NCBI GenBank assembly: GCA_902792005.1
Contig: CADAXW010000022.1
Coordinates: forward strand, 1-46,718
Length of the DNA stretch: 46,718 nt
Direction: 5' to 3'
Origin: an uncultured Lachnospiraceae bacterium
GTDB taxonomy: Bacteria > Bacillota > Clostridia > Lachnospirales > Lachnospiraceae
The translations under genes were made by a program, and so were the position numbers. This document shows, piece after piece, positions 1 to 7,385 of this stretch. The notes under the pieces were generated by a model. It was not told the DNA's origin. It was given only the letters and a program-made list of their open reading frames with translations, and ran no database searches. Positions within the stretch are counted from its first letter, which is position 1; each line of letters starts with the position of its first letter.

Positions 1-224
1 GACTTGATGTTGCCCTTCACGAGGATCTTCTGATACAGACAGCTCTCGATGAAGAATGTTGATTTGCTAAGTCCCGACAATTCGATCCGTCGTTCGATCA
101 GTTTCATTTCTTCTTCTGTTACATGAAAATTCAGTCCGTGGTTGCGAACACGGTTATGTTCGTCCCGCTTATTCTTTTCACCTTCCCGGACATAGATGTT
201 CGGTCGTCTGTAAATCTTTGTCAT
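1..224 (-). CDS. MobC-like mobilisation protein, 3' part cut by window edge
   Basis: The start codon ATG is at 224 and the frame stays open to base 1, giving 74 visible residues; the C-terminus lies outside the window. The N-terminus is strongly basic (RRPNIYVREGEKNKRDEH). It is followed by a segment of the form LNFHVTEEEMKLIERR...SGLSKSTFFIE, which looks like a ribbon-helix-helix DNA-binding fold. MobC-type relaxosome accessory proteins of Clostridia conjugative or mobilisable elements have this shape; they help the relaxase at oriT. It starts 5 bases after the integrase stop on the same strand, and the purine-rich end of the integrase gene (GGAAAGAGAG) may act as its ribosome binding site. 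The family call is inferred from the motif and context only. Confidence 0.6.
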   Translation of the reverse strand, partial: MTKIYRRPNIYVREGEKNKRDEHNRVRNHGLNFHVTEEEMKLIERRIELSGLSKSTFFIESCLYQKILVKGNIK

Positions 225-229
225 GATGA

Positions 230-1357
230 TCACTCTCTTTCCGCTTCCAATTCAGCCGGTTTCTCTTCTATGCCTTCGTAGAATGCAGCATTCAGCCCCT
301 GTGCCATCTTCTTCTGGATTGACGGATATAAATGTGCGTACCTTGTCGTTACCGTTGCATTTTCATGCCCCAGTCTTTCGGCAATCTGCAGAGGAGAATA
401 CCCCATACTGATCAGAAGCGCACAGGAGGAATGCCGAAGATCGTGAATTCGGATTCTCTTTATGCCCGCCAGTTTACTGCCGCGATCCATTTCATGATGA
501 AGATAATACTTTGTGACCGGAAAGATCCGCATATCATCGCTTACTTTGTAAAGCTGAGCAATGTAATCCTCTATCTCTTCACAAAGGAAATCCGGCAGAT
601 CGATAACCCGATTGCTCTTCTCCGTTTTGGGTGATGTAATGAGTTCCTTACCGCGAATTACCTGAAAGGTCTTGCTGATCCGCATGGTCTTCTTCTCAAA
701 ATCAAAGTCTGCCGGTGTTAATGCCAGCAGCTCTCCGCAACGGATTCCCGTCCAGTACAGGATCTGGAAAGCGTAATAGGACATCGGTTTTTCCTTCATC
801 ACTTCCCGGAACTTCAGATACTCCTCTTTTGTCCAGTAAAGCATTTCACCGTTCTTTTCTTTTCCCATCTTTCCATGCGTTGAACAAGGGTTCTTCGGAA
901 GATCATAGTACCTGACCGCGTGATTAAATGCCGCCGTAAGCTGATTCTGAACCGACCGAAGATATGTGGGCGAATACCCCTTTCCGTTTTTGTCCCGCTG
1001 AGACAGCAGAGCATTCTGCCACTGGAGGATATCTGTGGAATTGATCTCTGACAGACACCTTTTCCCGAAGAACGGCCGGATGTGCTTATCAATCTGCGAA
1101 ATCTTCGTCTCCATGGTACTCGTCTTGATCCTTGGTTTCAGATCTTCCAGATACTGATCCAAAAATGTGCTGAATTCCATCTTGATATCTCTGCTCTTTT
1201 TTGCCAGGAATTCATGCTCGTATTCCTTCGCCTCTGCTTTTGTCGCAAAGCCTCGTTTTTCGTGCTTCTTCCTTTCCCCGGTCCAATCGGTGTAATAGCA
1301 GGCCACCCGCCAGGAAAGGATTCTTGTGCCCTTTTTCTTGTCTCCATAGACTGACAT
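230..1357 (-). CDS. Tyrosine site-specific recombinase (integrase)
   Basis: This phage-type integrase cuts and joins the element's ends at its chromosomal attachment site. With the start at 1357 it is 375 residues. The N-terminus (to about 55) resembles an arm-binding domain, residues about 60-165 form the SAM-like core-binding domain, and the catalytic domain follows. Catalytic residues are visible: Arg in YWTGIRCGELLAL (about 206), H-x-x-R in RIHDLRHSS (about 305-308), His in RLGHENATVT (about 331) and the nucleophile Tyr in TTRYAHLYPS (about 340). GTG (1366) and ATG (1363) lie upstream in frame, but the AAAGGAG site is 8 bases from the ATG at 1357. The gene follows the excisionase-like gene directly, so the two are probably cotranscribed from the promoter at 1615-1642. 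Confidence 0.93.
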   Translation of the reverse strand: MSVYGDKKKGTRILSWRVACYYTDWTGERKKHEKRGFATKAEAKEYEHEFLAKKSRDIKMEFSTFLDQYLEDLKPRIKTSTMETKISQIDKHIRPFFGKRCLSEINSTDILQWQNALLSQRDKNGKGYSPTYLRSVQNQLTAAFNHAVRYYDLPKNPCSTHGKMGKEKNGEMLYWTKEEYLKFREVMKEKPMSYYAFQILYWTGIRCGELLALTPADFDFEKKTMRISKTFQVIRGKELITSPKTEKSNRVIDLPDFLCEEIEDYIAQLYKVSDDMRIFPVTKYYLHHEMDRGSKLAGIKRIRIHDLRHSSCALLISMGYSPLQIAERLGHENATVTTRYAHLYPSIQKKMAQGLNAAFYEGIEEKPAELEAERE

Positions 1358-1362
1358 ACGCA

Positions 1363-1572
1363 TCACTCCTTTCTGTCACGCCCGGATTTAAGACAAGCCT
1401 CCTCGTACCAGATGCGATTTACGCGACCTGCTACGACGATTGCTTTCGGATACGCTTTTTTTAACTGGTCATTCAGAGTTCTGATCACTTCGTATGCTTT
1501 TGCCCGGGATACTCCCAGATCGAACTGCACCTGATCTACTCCGACGAATAAAGGTTCCTTGTCGTTTCTCAT
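1363..1572 (-). CDS. Small excisionase-like HTH protein
   Basis: A 69-residue protein with a predicted helix-turn-helix (VGVDQVQFDLGVSRAKAYEV) followed by a basic segment and a wing-like stretch (IVVAGRVNRIWYEEAC). Proteins of this size and fold directly before a tyrosine integrase normally act as recombination directionality factors, bending DNA so the element can excise. Its TGA stop at 1363-1365 lies 5 bases before the preferred integrase start, and a strong GGAGGAGG site precedes its own ATG. The excisionase role is inferred from size, fold and position. Confidence 0.72.
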   Translation of the reverse strand: MRNDKEPLFVGVDQVQFDLGVSRAKAYEVIRTLNDQLKKAYPKAIVVAGRVNRIWYEEACLKSGRDRKE

Positions 1573-1598
1573 AGTCTCACCTCCTCCAAAATATTAGT

Positions 1599-1658
1599 AT
1601 TTGCTATCATAATCAGTATATCATATTGGTATATGTTGTCAATATCATTATTTGCTAT
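1599..1658. repeat. Direct repeat ATTTGCTAT flanking the int/xis promoter
   Basis: Two perfect copies of ATTTGCTAT lie at 1599-1607 and 1650-1658, on either side of the minus-strand promoter for the excisionase-integrase pair. Three copies of ATGATA (minus strand) lie in the same stretch. The layout fits binding sites for the divergent XRE regulator or for the excisionase. No binding is shown by sequence alone. Confidence 0.4.
1615..1642 (-). promoter_or_regulatory. Promoter for the excisionase-integrase genes
   Basis: On the minus strand, TTGACA (1637-1642) and TATACT (1615-1620) are separated by 16 bases, close to the sigma-A consensus. The start codon of the excisionase gene is 43 bases downstream. 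Confidence 0.65.
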
Positions 1659-1674
1659 ATTTTTCATTTTTTAC

Positions 1675-1703
1675 TATCAATATATAAATCTTTATGTTAT
1701 ACT
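1675..1703 (+). promoter_or_regulatory. Promoter for the element's XRE regulator
   Basis: The -10 box TATACT (1698-1703) has an extended TG (TGTTATACT). A weak -35, TATCAA (1675-1680), sits 17 bases upstream. It drives the regulator gene rightward, back to back with the integrase promoter, as in lysogeny-type switches. Confidence 0.45.
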
Positions 1704-1773
1704 TACATCAAAAGAGCAAAACCATACATTCCACATCATCAGATATGTGCGACAGGAAAGGGGTTTATTTACC

Positions 1774-2442
1774 ATGAGCATATTAGCGGACGACAAAACC
1801 AACATATTCGGAAGGCGTCTCAGAAACCTCCGGGAAACCGTAATGAACAAAACACAAAAGGAATTCTCCGAAATGCTCGGAATCCCCCAGCCTTCTCTTT
1901 CCGCTTATGAAAGCGGCAAGAACAAGCCCACCATAGATAATGTGATCTTGATTGCGGACAAATGTAATGTATCCGTTGACTGGCTCTGCGGACGGGACAA
2001 GCATAATTACCTGAACTCCATGGGGGATCTGGTCGGATTCCTTTTCGATCTCTATGATGCAAATGAACTGACCTTTAAGACCGAGATCCAAAACCGGATC
2101 GACCGGGAGAATCCGGAAGACGGTGACAGTGGCCGCAATCTGGTCCGTCTAACCTTCTATTACGGCGATATCCTGCAGGACGGAAAGCCTCTGTTCTCCG
2201 CAGATGTCTGCCAGGCTCTGGAAATTGTTCAGGAGATGCATAACGAGCTGAAAAACTATGAATGCACGCAAGAGTTCTATGACAGCCGGAAGAAGGAAAT
2301 GATCGAGCGATACAGCGCGTTCCCGCTGACTATGTTTAATACCTCTTCCCTCACTGAAAAAGAACGATTTGACCGGCGTCTTGCCGTTATGCGTGCGATA
2401 CTTGATGCGGAAACCGCAAAGAATAAAAAAGACGAAAATTGA
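1774..2442 (+). CDS. XRE-family transcriptional regulator of the mobile element
   Basis: A 222-residue protein. Residues about 12-75 form a Cro/C1-type HTH (RRLRNLRE...TQKEFSEMLGIPQPSLSAYESGKNKPTIDNVILIA). The remaining 145 residues match no family I recognise. I chose the ATG at 1774 because AGGAAAGGGG lies 12 bases upstream; the frame is open further upstream but without a ribosome binding site. The gene is divergent from the excisionase-integrase pair, so it most likely represses or times excision of the element. It ends 82 bases before the guaA stop and is the last gene of the element on this side. Confidence 0.85.
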   Translation: MSILADDKTNIFGRRLRNLRETVMNKTQKEFSEMLGIPQPSLSAYESGKNKPTIDNVILIADKCNVSVDWLCGRDKHNYLNSMGDLVGFLFDLYDANELTFKTEIQNRIDRENPEDGDSGRNLVRLTFYYGDILQDGKPLFSADVCQALEIVQEMHNELKNYECTQEFYDSRKKEMIERYSAFPLTMFNTSSLTEKERFDRRLAVMRAILDAETAKNKKDEN

Positions 2443-2454
2443 GAAATGACCTGG

Positions 2455-2476
2455 AAATGTAGGCAAAATGTAGGCA
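2455..2476. repeat. Tandem 11-bp repeat at the element-guaA junction (candidate attachment region)
   Basis: AAATGTAGGCA occurs twice with no gap (2455-2465 and 2466-2476), between the last element gene and guaA. Tyrosine integrases bind short direct repeats (arm sites) beside the crossover, and the 3' end of guaA is a well-known island integration target. The exact core cannot be fixed because the other end of the element is outside the window. Confidence 0.45.
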
Positions 2477-2483
2477 TAAAAAA

Positions 2484-2520
2484 CGAGAGCCCTCAATTTA
2501 CAAGGGCTCTCGAACTTTTT
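2484..2520. terminator. Bidirectional terminator between guaA and the mobile element
   Basis: A 10-bp perfect stem, CGAGAGCCCT (2484-2493) with AGGGCTCTCG (2503-2512), has a 9-base loop and is followed by a T run on the plus strand. An A run precedes it, giving a T run on the minus strand. It can end both the XRE gene and guaA. Confidence 0.85.
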
Positions 2521-2523
2521 TTT

Positions 2524-3510
2524 TTATTCATATTCCACAGTGGCCGGCGGCTTCGGGGTGTAGTCAAACAATACCCGGTTGATTCCCGGTACTTCGCTGA
2601 TGATCCGCTGTACCAAATGGTCGATGAGTTCGTTGGACAGGTGTTCTACGGTGACTTCCATTACGTCCGTGGTGTTGATGGCGCGGATGATGCAGGGCCA
2701 GTCGAAGGTGCGCTTGCCGTCTTTTACGCCTGTGGACTTGAAGTCGGGTACTACGGTGAAGTACTGCCATACCTTGCCTTCCAGGCCGTTCTTTGCGAAC
2801 TCTTCACGCAGGATGGCGTCGGATTCGCGGACTGCTTCCAGTCTGTCGCGGGTGATGGCTCCCGGGCAGCGTACGCCGAGTCCCGGTCCCGGGAAGGGCT
2901 GACGATATACCATATTATCGGGGAGACCCAGCTCCTTGCCTACAACACGAACCTCATCCTTGAAGAGGGTTCGTACCGGCTCTACCAGTTCAAAGTTCAG
3001 ATCCTCCGGGAGGCCGCCGGCATTGTGGTGTGCCTTGATGCCTGCTTCACTCTCCAGGATGTCCGGCCAGATGGTTCCCTGTGCAAGGAACTCGATGCCG
3101 TCCAGCTTCCGTGCTTCTTCTGCAAATACTTCTATGAATTCGCCGCCGATGATCATGCGCTTCTGCTCCGGATCGGTAACGCCTGCCAGCTTATCCAGGA
3201 AGCGGTCTACCGCATCCACGTAGATCAGATTTGCATTCATTTCATTCCTAAATACCTGGATTACCTGCTCCGGTTCCCCTTTACGCAGCAGACCATGATT
3301 TACATGTACACATACCAGGTTCTGTCCGATCGCCTTGATCAGAAGAGCTGCCACTACAGAGGAGTCCACCCCTCCGGACAGTGCAAGAAGCACCTTCTTG
3401 TCTCCTACCTGTTCCCTGATCGCTGCGATCTGCTCGTCAATAAATGTCTTTGCCAGTTCCGGAGTGGTGATCCGCACCATATCATCCGGTCTTCTCTCTA
3501 ATTCCGCCAT
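2524..3510 (-). CDS. guaA: GMP synthase, ATP-pyrophosphatase subunit only (no glutaminase domain)
   Basis: It adenylates XMP and aminates it to GMP, the last step of guanine nucleotide synthesis. The 328 residues hold the N-type ATP-pyrophosphatase loop SGGVDSS (about 45-51) and the GMP synthase C-terminal dimerisation domain (FPGPGLGVRCPG, VWQYFTVVPDFKS). It ends in KPPATVEYE, close to the usual KPxATIEWE. Most bacterial GuaA proteins are about 510-525 residues with an N-terminal class I glutamine amidotransferase; that domain is absent here. The start is clean (AGGAGGAGG then ATG) and has its own promoter, so this is not a recent truncation. The enzyme must use free ammonia or a separately encoded glutaminase, as in archaeal GuaAa/GuaAb. 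No such partner is in the window. Confidence 0.9.
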   Translation of the reverse strand: MAELERRPDDMVRITTPELAKTFIDEQIAAIREQVGDKKVLLALSGGVDSSVVAALLIKAIGQNLVCVHVNHGLLRKGEPEQVIQVFRNEMNANLIYVDAVDRFLDKLAGVTDPEQKRMIIGGEFIEVFAEEARKLDGIEFLAQGTIWPDILESEAGIKAHHNAGGLPEDLNFELVEPVRTLFKDEVRVVGKELGLPDNMVYRQPFPGPGLGVRCPGAITRDRLEAVRESDAILREEFAKNGLEGKVWQYFTVVPDFKSTGVKDGKRTFDWPCIIRAINTTDVMEVTVEHLSNELIDHLVQRIISEVPGINRVLFDYTPKPPATVEYE

Positions 3511-3558
3511 TTTACATCCTCCTCCTGATATCGTTGGGTTCTTCGACCCCTACGTTTT

Positions 3559-3586
3559 ATTATGCCATAATCACACGAAATTACAA
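3559..3586 (-). promoter_or_regulatory. guaA promoter
   Basis: On the minus strand TTGTAA (3581-3586) and CATAAT (3559-3564) are 16 bases apart, about 50 bases before the guaA start. I see no purine or PreQ riboswitch fold in the short leader. Confidence 0.5.
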
Positions 3587-3622
3587 GTGACGAATCTCCT
3601 TTTCTGATAAGGAAAATTATGG

Positions 3623-3628
3623 TATACT
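3623..3628 (+). promoter_or_regulatory. Transketolase promoter, extended -10
   Basis: TGGTATACT contains a TATACT -10 with an upstream TG. The -35 region is poor (TTTTCT). It gives a leader of about 55 bases to the transketolase start and is divergent from the guaA promoter. Confidence 0.45.
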
Positions 3629-3687
3629 ATAACGCGAAACCGCCGAAATGCAGGCGTTTACGAAACATTTTCAGAAAGGACTCTGTC

Positions 3688-5676
3688 ATGTCAAATTCAA
3701 TTGATACGAGATCGATCAATGCGATCCGCATACTCTCCGCAGATGCAATTCAAAAGGCAAATTCCGGACACCCCGGTCTTCCGCTGGGTTCGGCCCCTGC
3801 CGCTTATACCCTTTGGGCAAAGGTTATGAATCATAACCCGAAGGATCCCAACTGGGCAAACCGTGACCGGTTCATTCTTTCCGGCGGACACGGCTCCATG
3901 CTGCTGTACTCGCTGTTACATTTGTTTGGATACGGTCTTACCAAGGAAGACCTGGCAAACTTCCGTCAGCTTGGGTCCCTTACCCCCGGCCATCCCGAAT
4001 ACCGCCACACCGTCGGCGTTGAGGCCACCACAGGTCCTCTGGGCGCAGGTATGGCCATGGCAGTGGGCATGGCTATGGCAGAGAAGCACCTTGCATCTGT
4101 ATTTAATACAGAGAATTATCCCGTTGTGGATCATTATACCTACGTTCTTGGCGGTGACGGCTGCATGATGGAGGGTATCTCCTACGAGGCCTTCTCTCTT
4201 GCAGGTACCCTGGGCCTGTCCAAGCTGATCGTGCTTTACGATTCCAACGACATTTCCATCGAGGGCGGTACAAATATCGCCTTCCGCGAGTCCGTGCAGA
4301 AGCGCTTCGAGGCCTTCGGCTTCCAGACGCTCCGCGTTGAGGACGGAAATGATCCGGACGCCATTCTCGCAGCCATCGAGGAGGCAAAGGCGGACACCAC
4401 ACGCCCGTCCATGATCGAGATCAAGACCAAGATCGGTGCCGGCTGTCCTGCCAAGGAAGGCAAGGCTTCCGCACACGGCGAGCCTCTCGGCGTGGAAAAT
4501 GTAGCGGCACTCCGTGAGAACCTGGGCTGGGAGGATAGCACTCCCTTCGCAGTTCCGCAGGATATCTACGATAATTATGCTGCCATCGCGGCAGAGAATG
4601 CCAAGGCCGAAGACGCCTGGAATGAGCTCTTCGCTGCATGGCGTTCCGCAAACCCGGATCTGGCAAAGCTCTGGGATGAGTATCATGATGAGAACTATGC
4701 TGAGAAGCTCTATGATGACGAGGCATTCTGGCACATTTGCGATGCACCGGAAGCAACACGGAACGTATCCGGCAAGCTCATCAACTATATGAAGGATAAG
4801 ATCCCCAACTTCTTCGGAGGCGCTGCGGATCTGGCACCTTCCACCAAGACCTATATGAAGGATATGGGAGATTTCTCCAAGGAGACCCCGGAGGGCAGCA
4901 ACCTGCACTTCGGCGTGCGCGAGCTGGCCATGGCTGCCATCGGAAACGGTATCTGGCTCCACGGCGGACTTCGCCCCTTCGTCTCCACCTTCTTTGTATT
5001 CAGTGACTATGTAAAGCCTATGGCAAGACTTTCCGCTCTGATGCAGGCTCCTCTGACCTATGTCCTGACACACGACAGTATCGGTGTAGGCGAGGACGGT
5101 CCGACACACGAGCCCATCGAGCAGCTGGCTATGCTCCGCGCACTCCCGAACTTCTATGCATTCCGCCCGGCGGATGCCATGGAAACAGCCGCTGCATGGT
5201 ACTTCGCCGAGACCAGTAAGACAAAGCCCACAGCCCTTGTGCTTTCCCGTCAGAATCTGCCGCAGCTGGCAGGCTCCTCCAAGGAAGCCCTGAAGGGTGC
5301 TTATATCCTTGAGGACAGCACAAAGGAAACTCCGGATGCCATCATCATCGCTACCGGTTCCGAGGTTCAGCTGGCGGTGGAAGCGCGTGAGAAGCTTCTG
5401 ACTGACGGTATCGATGTACGGGTTGTCAGCATGCCCTGTATGGATCTCTTCGCAGATCAGTCCGCTGACTATCAGGAGAAGGTCCTTCCCGCTGCCGTTA
5501 CAAAGCGTGTTTCGGTTGAGGCACTTTCCACCTTTGGCTGGGAGCGCTATGTGGGACTTTCCGGGAAGAAGATCGGCATGACCGGCTTCGGAGCATCTGC
5601 CCCCGGAGGAAAGCTGTTCGAGCACTTCGGTATCACAACCGATGCGGTTATCGCTGCAGTGAAGGAGCAGTTCTAA
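3688..5676 (+). CDS. tkt: Transketolase
   Basis: A thiamine-diphosphate enzyme that moves two-carbon units between ketose and aldose phosphates in the non-oxidative pentose phosphate pathway. It is 662 residues, the normal full length. Visible features are an N-terminal [18 protein letters not shown], the TPP-binding motif GDGCMMEG...LIVLYDSN, and the pyrimidine-binding domain with [14 protein letters not shown] and [17 protein letters not shown]-terminal domain follows. The ATG at 3688 is chosen because AGAAAGGA lies 7 bases upstream; an in-frame ATG at 3619 lies over the promoter. It is a monocistronic gene with a strong terminator just downstream. Confidence 0.96.
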   Translation: MSNSIDTRSINAIRILSADAIQKANSGHPGLPLGSAPAAYTLWAKVMNHNPKDPNWANRDRFILSGGHGSMLLYSLLHLFGYGLTKEDLANFRQLGSLTPGHPEYRHTVGVEATTGPLGAGMAMAVGMAMAEKHLASVFNTENYPVVDHYTYVLGGDGCMMEGISYEAFSLAGTLGLSKLIVLYDSNDISIEGGTNIAFRESVQKRFEAFGFQTLRVEDGNDPDAILAAIEEAKADTTRPSMIEIKTKIGAGCPAKEGKASAHGEPLGVENVAALRENLGWEDSTPFAVPQDIYDNYAAIAAENAKAEDAWNELFAAWRSANPDLAKLWDEYHDENYAEKLYDDEAFWHICDAPEATRNVSGKLINYMKDKIPNFFGGAADLAPSTKTYMKDMGDFSKETPEGSNLHFGVRELAMAAIGNGIWLHGGLRPFVSTFFVFSDYVKPMARLSALMQAPLTYVLTHDSIGVGEDGPTHEPIEQLAMLRALPNFYAFRPADAMETAAAWYFAETSKTKPTALVLSRQNLPQLAGSSKEALKGAYILEDSTKETPDAIIIATGSEVQLAVEAREKLLTDGIDVRVVSMPCMDLFADQSADYQEKVLPAAVTKRVSVEALSTFGWERYVGLSGKKIGMTGFGASAPGGKLFEHFGITTDAVIAAVKEQF

Positions 5677-5722
5677 AAAATGTAGCGACACGTATTATTT
5701 CGGAAAAGAAATAGACATAACA

Positions 5723-5760
5723 AAAGAGAGTGTGGCACGGTAAGGTGTCACACTCTCTTT
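5723..5760. terminator. Terminator after transketolase, shared with the convergent mecA-like gene
   Basis: AAAGAGAGTGTG (5723-5734) pairs with CACACTCTCTTT (5749-5760), extended inward through a G-U pair and CAC/GTG, followed by a T-rich tract. The near-symmetry allows use from both strands. Confidence 0.8.
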
Positions 5761-5835
5761 ATTTTCTCTTTATTTCTCTGCCTGATTCTGCTTCCTTCTC
5801 AAACCAGCCTCTCCGGTTGAGTCCGTCCAACTGAC

Positions 5836-6822
5836 TCAGTCCAGCTCCTCCAGCTGGATCAGCGCATCGTCCAGGATCTTGGTGGTATGCTCCTCAAAGA
5901 ACTCCTTCGATGCATAGGATGCGCTGCAGCGGGTTCCGAATTCATTCATGATCACGCAGACCTGATTGAACTCATCCCTTGTGTTTCGTCCTTTTCCCAG
6001 GTACAGATAGAATCGGTTGTTCACCGGGTTCTTATACAGCACATTTTCGCTGTCATAGTGCATTCCCACCAGCTTGGAAGCCTGGATCACACTCTGGATA
6101 TCCTTAAATTCATAGAGTGCAAAGGGATCCTGCTCGTCTCCCCTGGGTGCCCTCGTTTCCGGTTTGCTTCCCGGAGGCTTCGGTCCCTTTACGATCGCCT
6201 GCGCGCCCACCTTATCCGCAAGGCCTGACACGATGTTGTCGATCATGCTCATGATGTCCTGCGGGTTGATCTGAGAGGACTTCGGGATATTGATCTCTGC
6301 TCGGATCTCAGGTCCCTGCTGGATCTGAATGCCGTCGGGTCCCATCTGACCGTTCTCATCCGGTCCGTTCCCCGGCTGATTGTCATCTTTAACCAGCTCA
6401 TCCAGATTTTCCCAGTCCTCGTCATCTTCCTCTTCATCATCCATATCCGGATCCATGGGTTCAAGTTCCCCATTCATCGCCGGATCAAAGTCCTCGGGAT
6501 CATCCTCGGGATCATCCTCGGGATCAAGATCACCGTTTCCGGTGAAGCGGGAAAACCGGGTATCCAGTTCATCCGGATTCTCCACCTTGCTGATATAAAC
6601 CACAAGTCCGCCCTTACTGGTGGGAATGGCCTCCACCATAAGCGGAACCGGTCCATCCTCGAGTTCGAATACGTCCCGTGTCATCTCCATCAGCTCATCA
6701 AAAAGAGCGCTGGCCTTTCCGGAGCCGTGCTTTAATTCCTTCACGTCGATATTCCGCTCCTCCAGGTCCGCCTGATCCAGGATATATTTTATTTTATCTT
6801 TACTGATGCGTTCTCGTCTCAT
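5836..6822 (-). CDS. mecA: MecA-family adaptor protein with a long acidic linker
   Basis: MecA delivers substrates to the ClpC ATPase for ClpP degradation; in Bacillus it controls competence. The N-terminal domain (about 1-85) fits, with basic RRERISKDKIKYIL then ADLEERNIDVKELKHGSGKASALFDELME. The C-terminal domain (about 235-328) has the YEFKDIQSVIQASKLV...NRFYLYLGKGR pattern. Between them is a low-complexity acidic segment of about 100 residues (PEDDPEDDPED, DDEEEDDEDWENLDE). The length is 328 against about 220 in Bacillus, so the extra is the linker. The ribosome binding site is modest (GAGAGGCGG). The family call rests on the two end domains. Confidence 0.8.
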   Translation of the reverse strand: MRRERISKDKIKYILDQADLEERNIDVKELKHGSGKASALFDELMEMTRDVFELEDGPVPLMVEAIPTSKGGLVVYISKVENPDELDTRFSRFTGNGDLDPEDDPEDDPEDFDPAMNGELEPMDPDMDDEEEDDEDWENLDELVKDDNQPGNGPDENGQMGPDGIQIQQGPEIRAEINIPKSSQINPQDIMSMIDNIVSGLADKVGAQAIVKGPKPPGSKPETRAPRGDEQDPFALYEFKDIQSVIQASKLVGMHYDSENVLYKNPVNNRFYLYLGKGRNTRDEFNQVCVIMNEFGTRCSASYASKEFFEEHTTKILDDALIQLEELD

Positions 6823-7048
6823 TCAGACCGCCTCTCTTTTTTCGCCTCTATTTGTTGCATGCAACCAGAATGCAACCTGTTTTTCTTGAAATGAGTCCCT
6901 CTTCCATTTTATGATAAGAAGGAACATCCGATTGATCATATCCGCGGAAAACGGTAACTATCACACATGCTTACCTCCGTCGACCGCGGAAGAAAGGAGG
7001 TTATTCGATCATAACCCGTAACAGGGGATATACTGCATAAAGACACAG
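6823..7048. other. Intergenic stretch between mecA-like gene and ferredoxin hairpin
   Basis: No open frame with a ribosome binding site is visible. It holds TTGCATGCAA with a nearby second copy of TGCAACC (about 6852-6876), upstream of the mecA-like start, and an imperfect TACCTCC/GGAGGTTA pairing (about 6970-7003). I could not assign a function to either. Confidence 0.3.
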
Positions 7049-7080
7049 AATGGGACATGCTCCTTGGAGTATGCCCCATT
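7049..7080 (-). terminator. Hairpin after the ferredoxin gene
   Basis: AATGGG-CAT-CTCC pairs with GGAG-ATG-CCCATT with one mismatch and one wobble, 21 bases past the ferredoxin stop. The following minus-strand T tract is weak, so it may terminate or only protect the message. Confidence 0.55.
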
Positions 7081-7100
7081 TGCGTTCCGGTAACCGGTAA

Positions 7101-7271
7101 TTAACCCTCGGAGATAGCTCCTACCGGGCATCCACCGGCGCAAGCGCCACAGCTGATGCACATATTCTCGTCAATAACAAACTGTCCGCCATTGTCAGAA
7201 ATTGCACCTACCGGGCAAGTTCCTGCGCACGCACCACAGCCGATGCACGAATCACTGATTACGTATGCCAT
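7101..7271 (-). CDS. 2[4Fe-4S] ferredoxin
   Basis: A 56-residue clostridial-type ferredoxin that carries low-potential electrons in the cytoplasm. Two CxxCxxCxxxCP motifs are plain: SCIGCGACAGTCPVGAIS and MCISCGACAGGCPVGAIS, the typical internal duplication. The start ATG at 7271 has AAAGGAGGG 8 bases upstream. It is a single gene between a hairpin and a complex dyad upstream (7294-7362). Confidence 0.96.
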   Translation of the reverse strand: MAYVISDSCIGCGACAGTCPVGAISDNGGQFVIDENMCISCGACAGGCPVGAISEG

Positions 7272-7293
7272 AGTGTGTCCCTCCTTTACTTAT

Positions 7294-7362
7294 GAAATAT
7301 AACGATTGTGAAATTATTTTACACCATGTTGTCAAGTTTCACAAGAAAAACTGTTATATTTC
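7294..7362. promoter_or_regulatory. Nested interrupted dyad upstream of ferredoxin
   Basis: GAAATATAAC (7294-7303) is inverted as GTTATATTTC (7353-7362). Inside it, TTGTGAAA (7306-7313) is inverted as TTTCACAA (7337-7344). A perfect TTGACA on the minus strand lies between the inner arms. This looks like a two-site operator around the ferredoxin promoter, though no good -10 stands at 16-18 bases from the TTGACA. Confidence 0.45.
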
Positions 7363-7385
7363 ACAGTTTAGACGGATTCCGGCGG

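Noticed and set aside
1598-1660. CRISPR-like repeats
   Set aside because: Only two 9-bp copies; no array and no cas genes.
2446-3501. 351-codon open frame opposite guaA
   Set aside because: Shadow of guaA, whose protein is conserved along its length.
3511-3687. Purine riboswitch between guaA and transketolase
   Set aside because: No three-way junction or conserved loops; leaders are short.
3916-5691. 591-codon open frame opposite transketolase
   Set aside because: Antisense to a full-length conserved enzyme; Cys/His/Leu-rich composition and no ribosome binding site.
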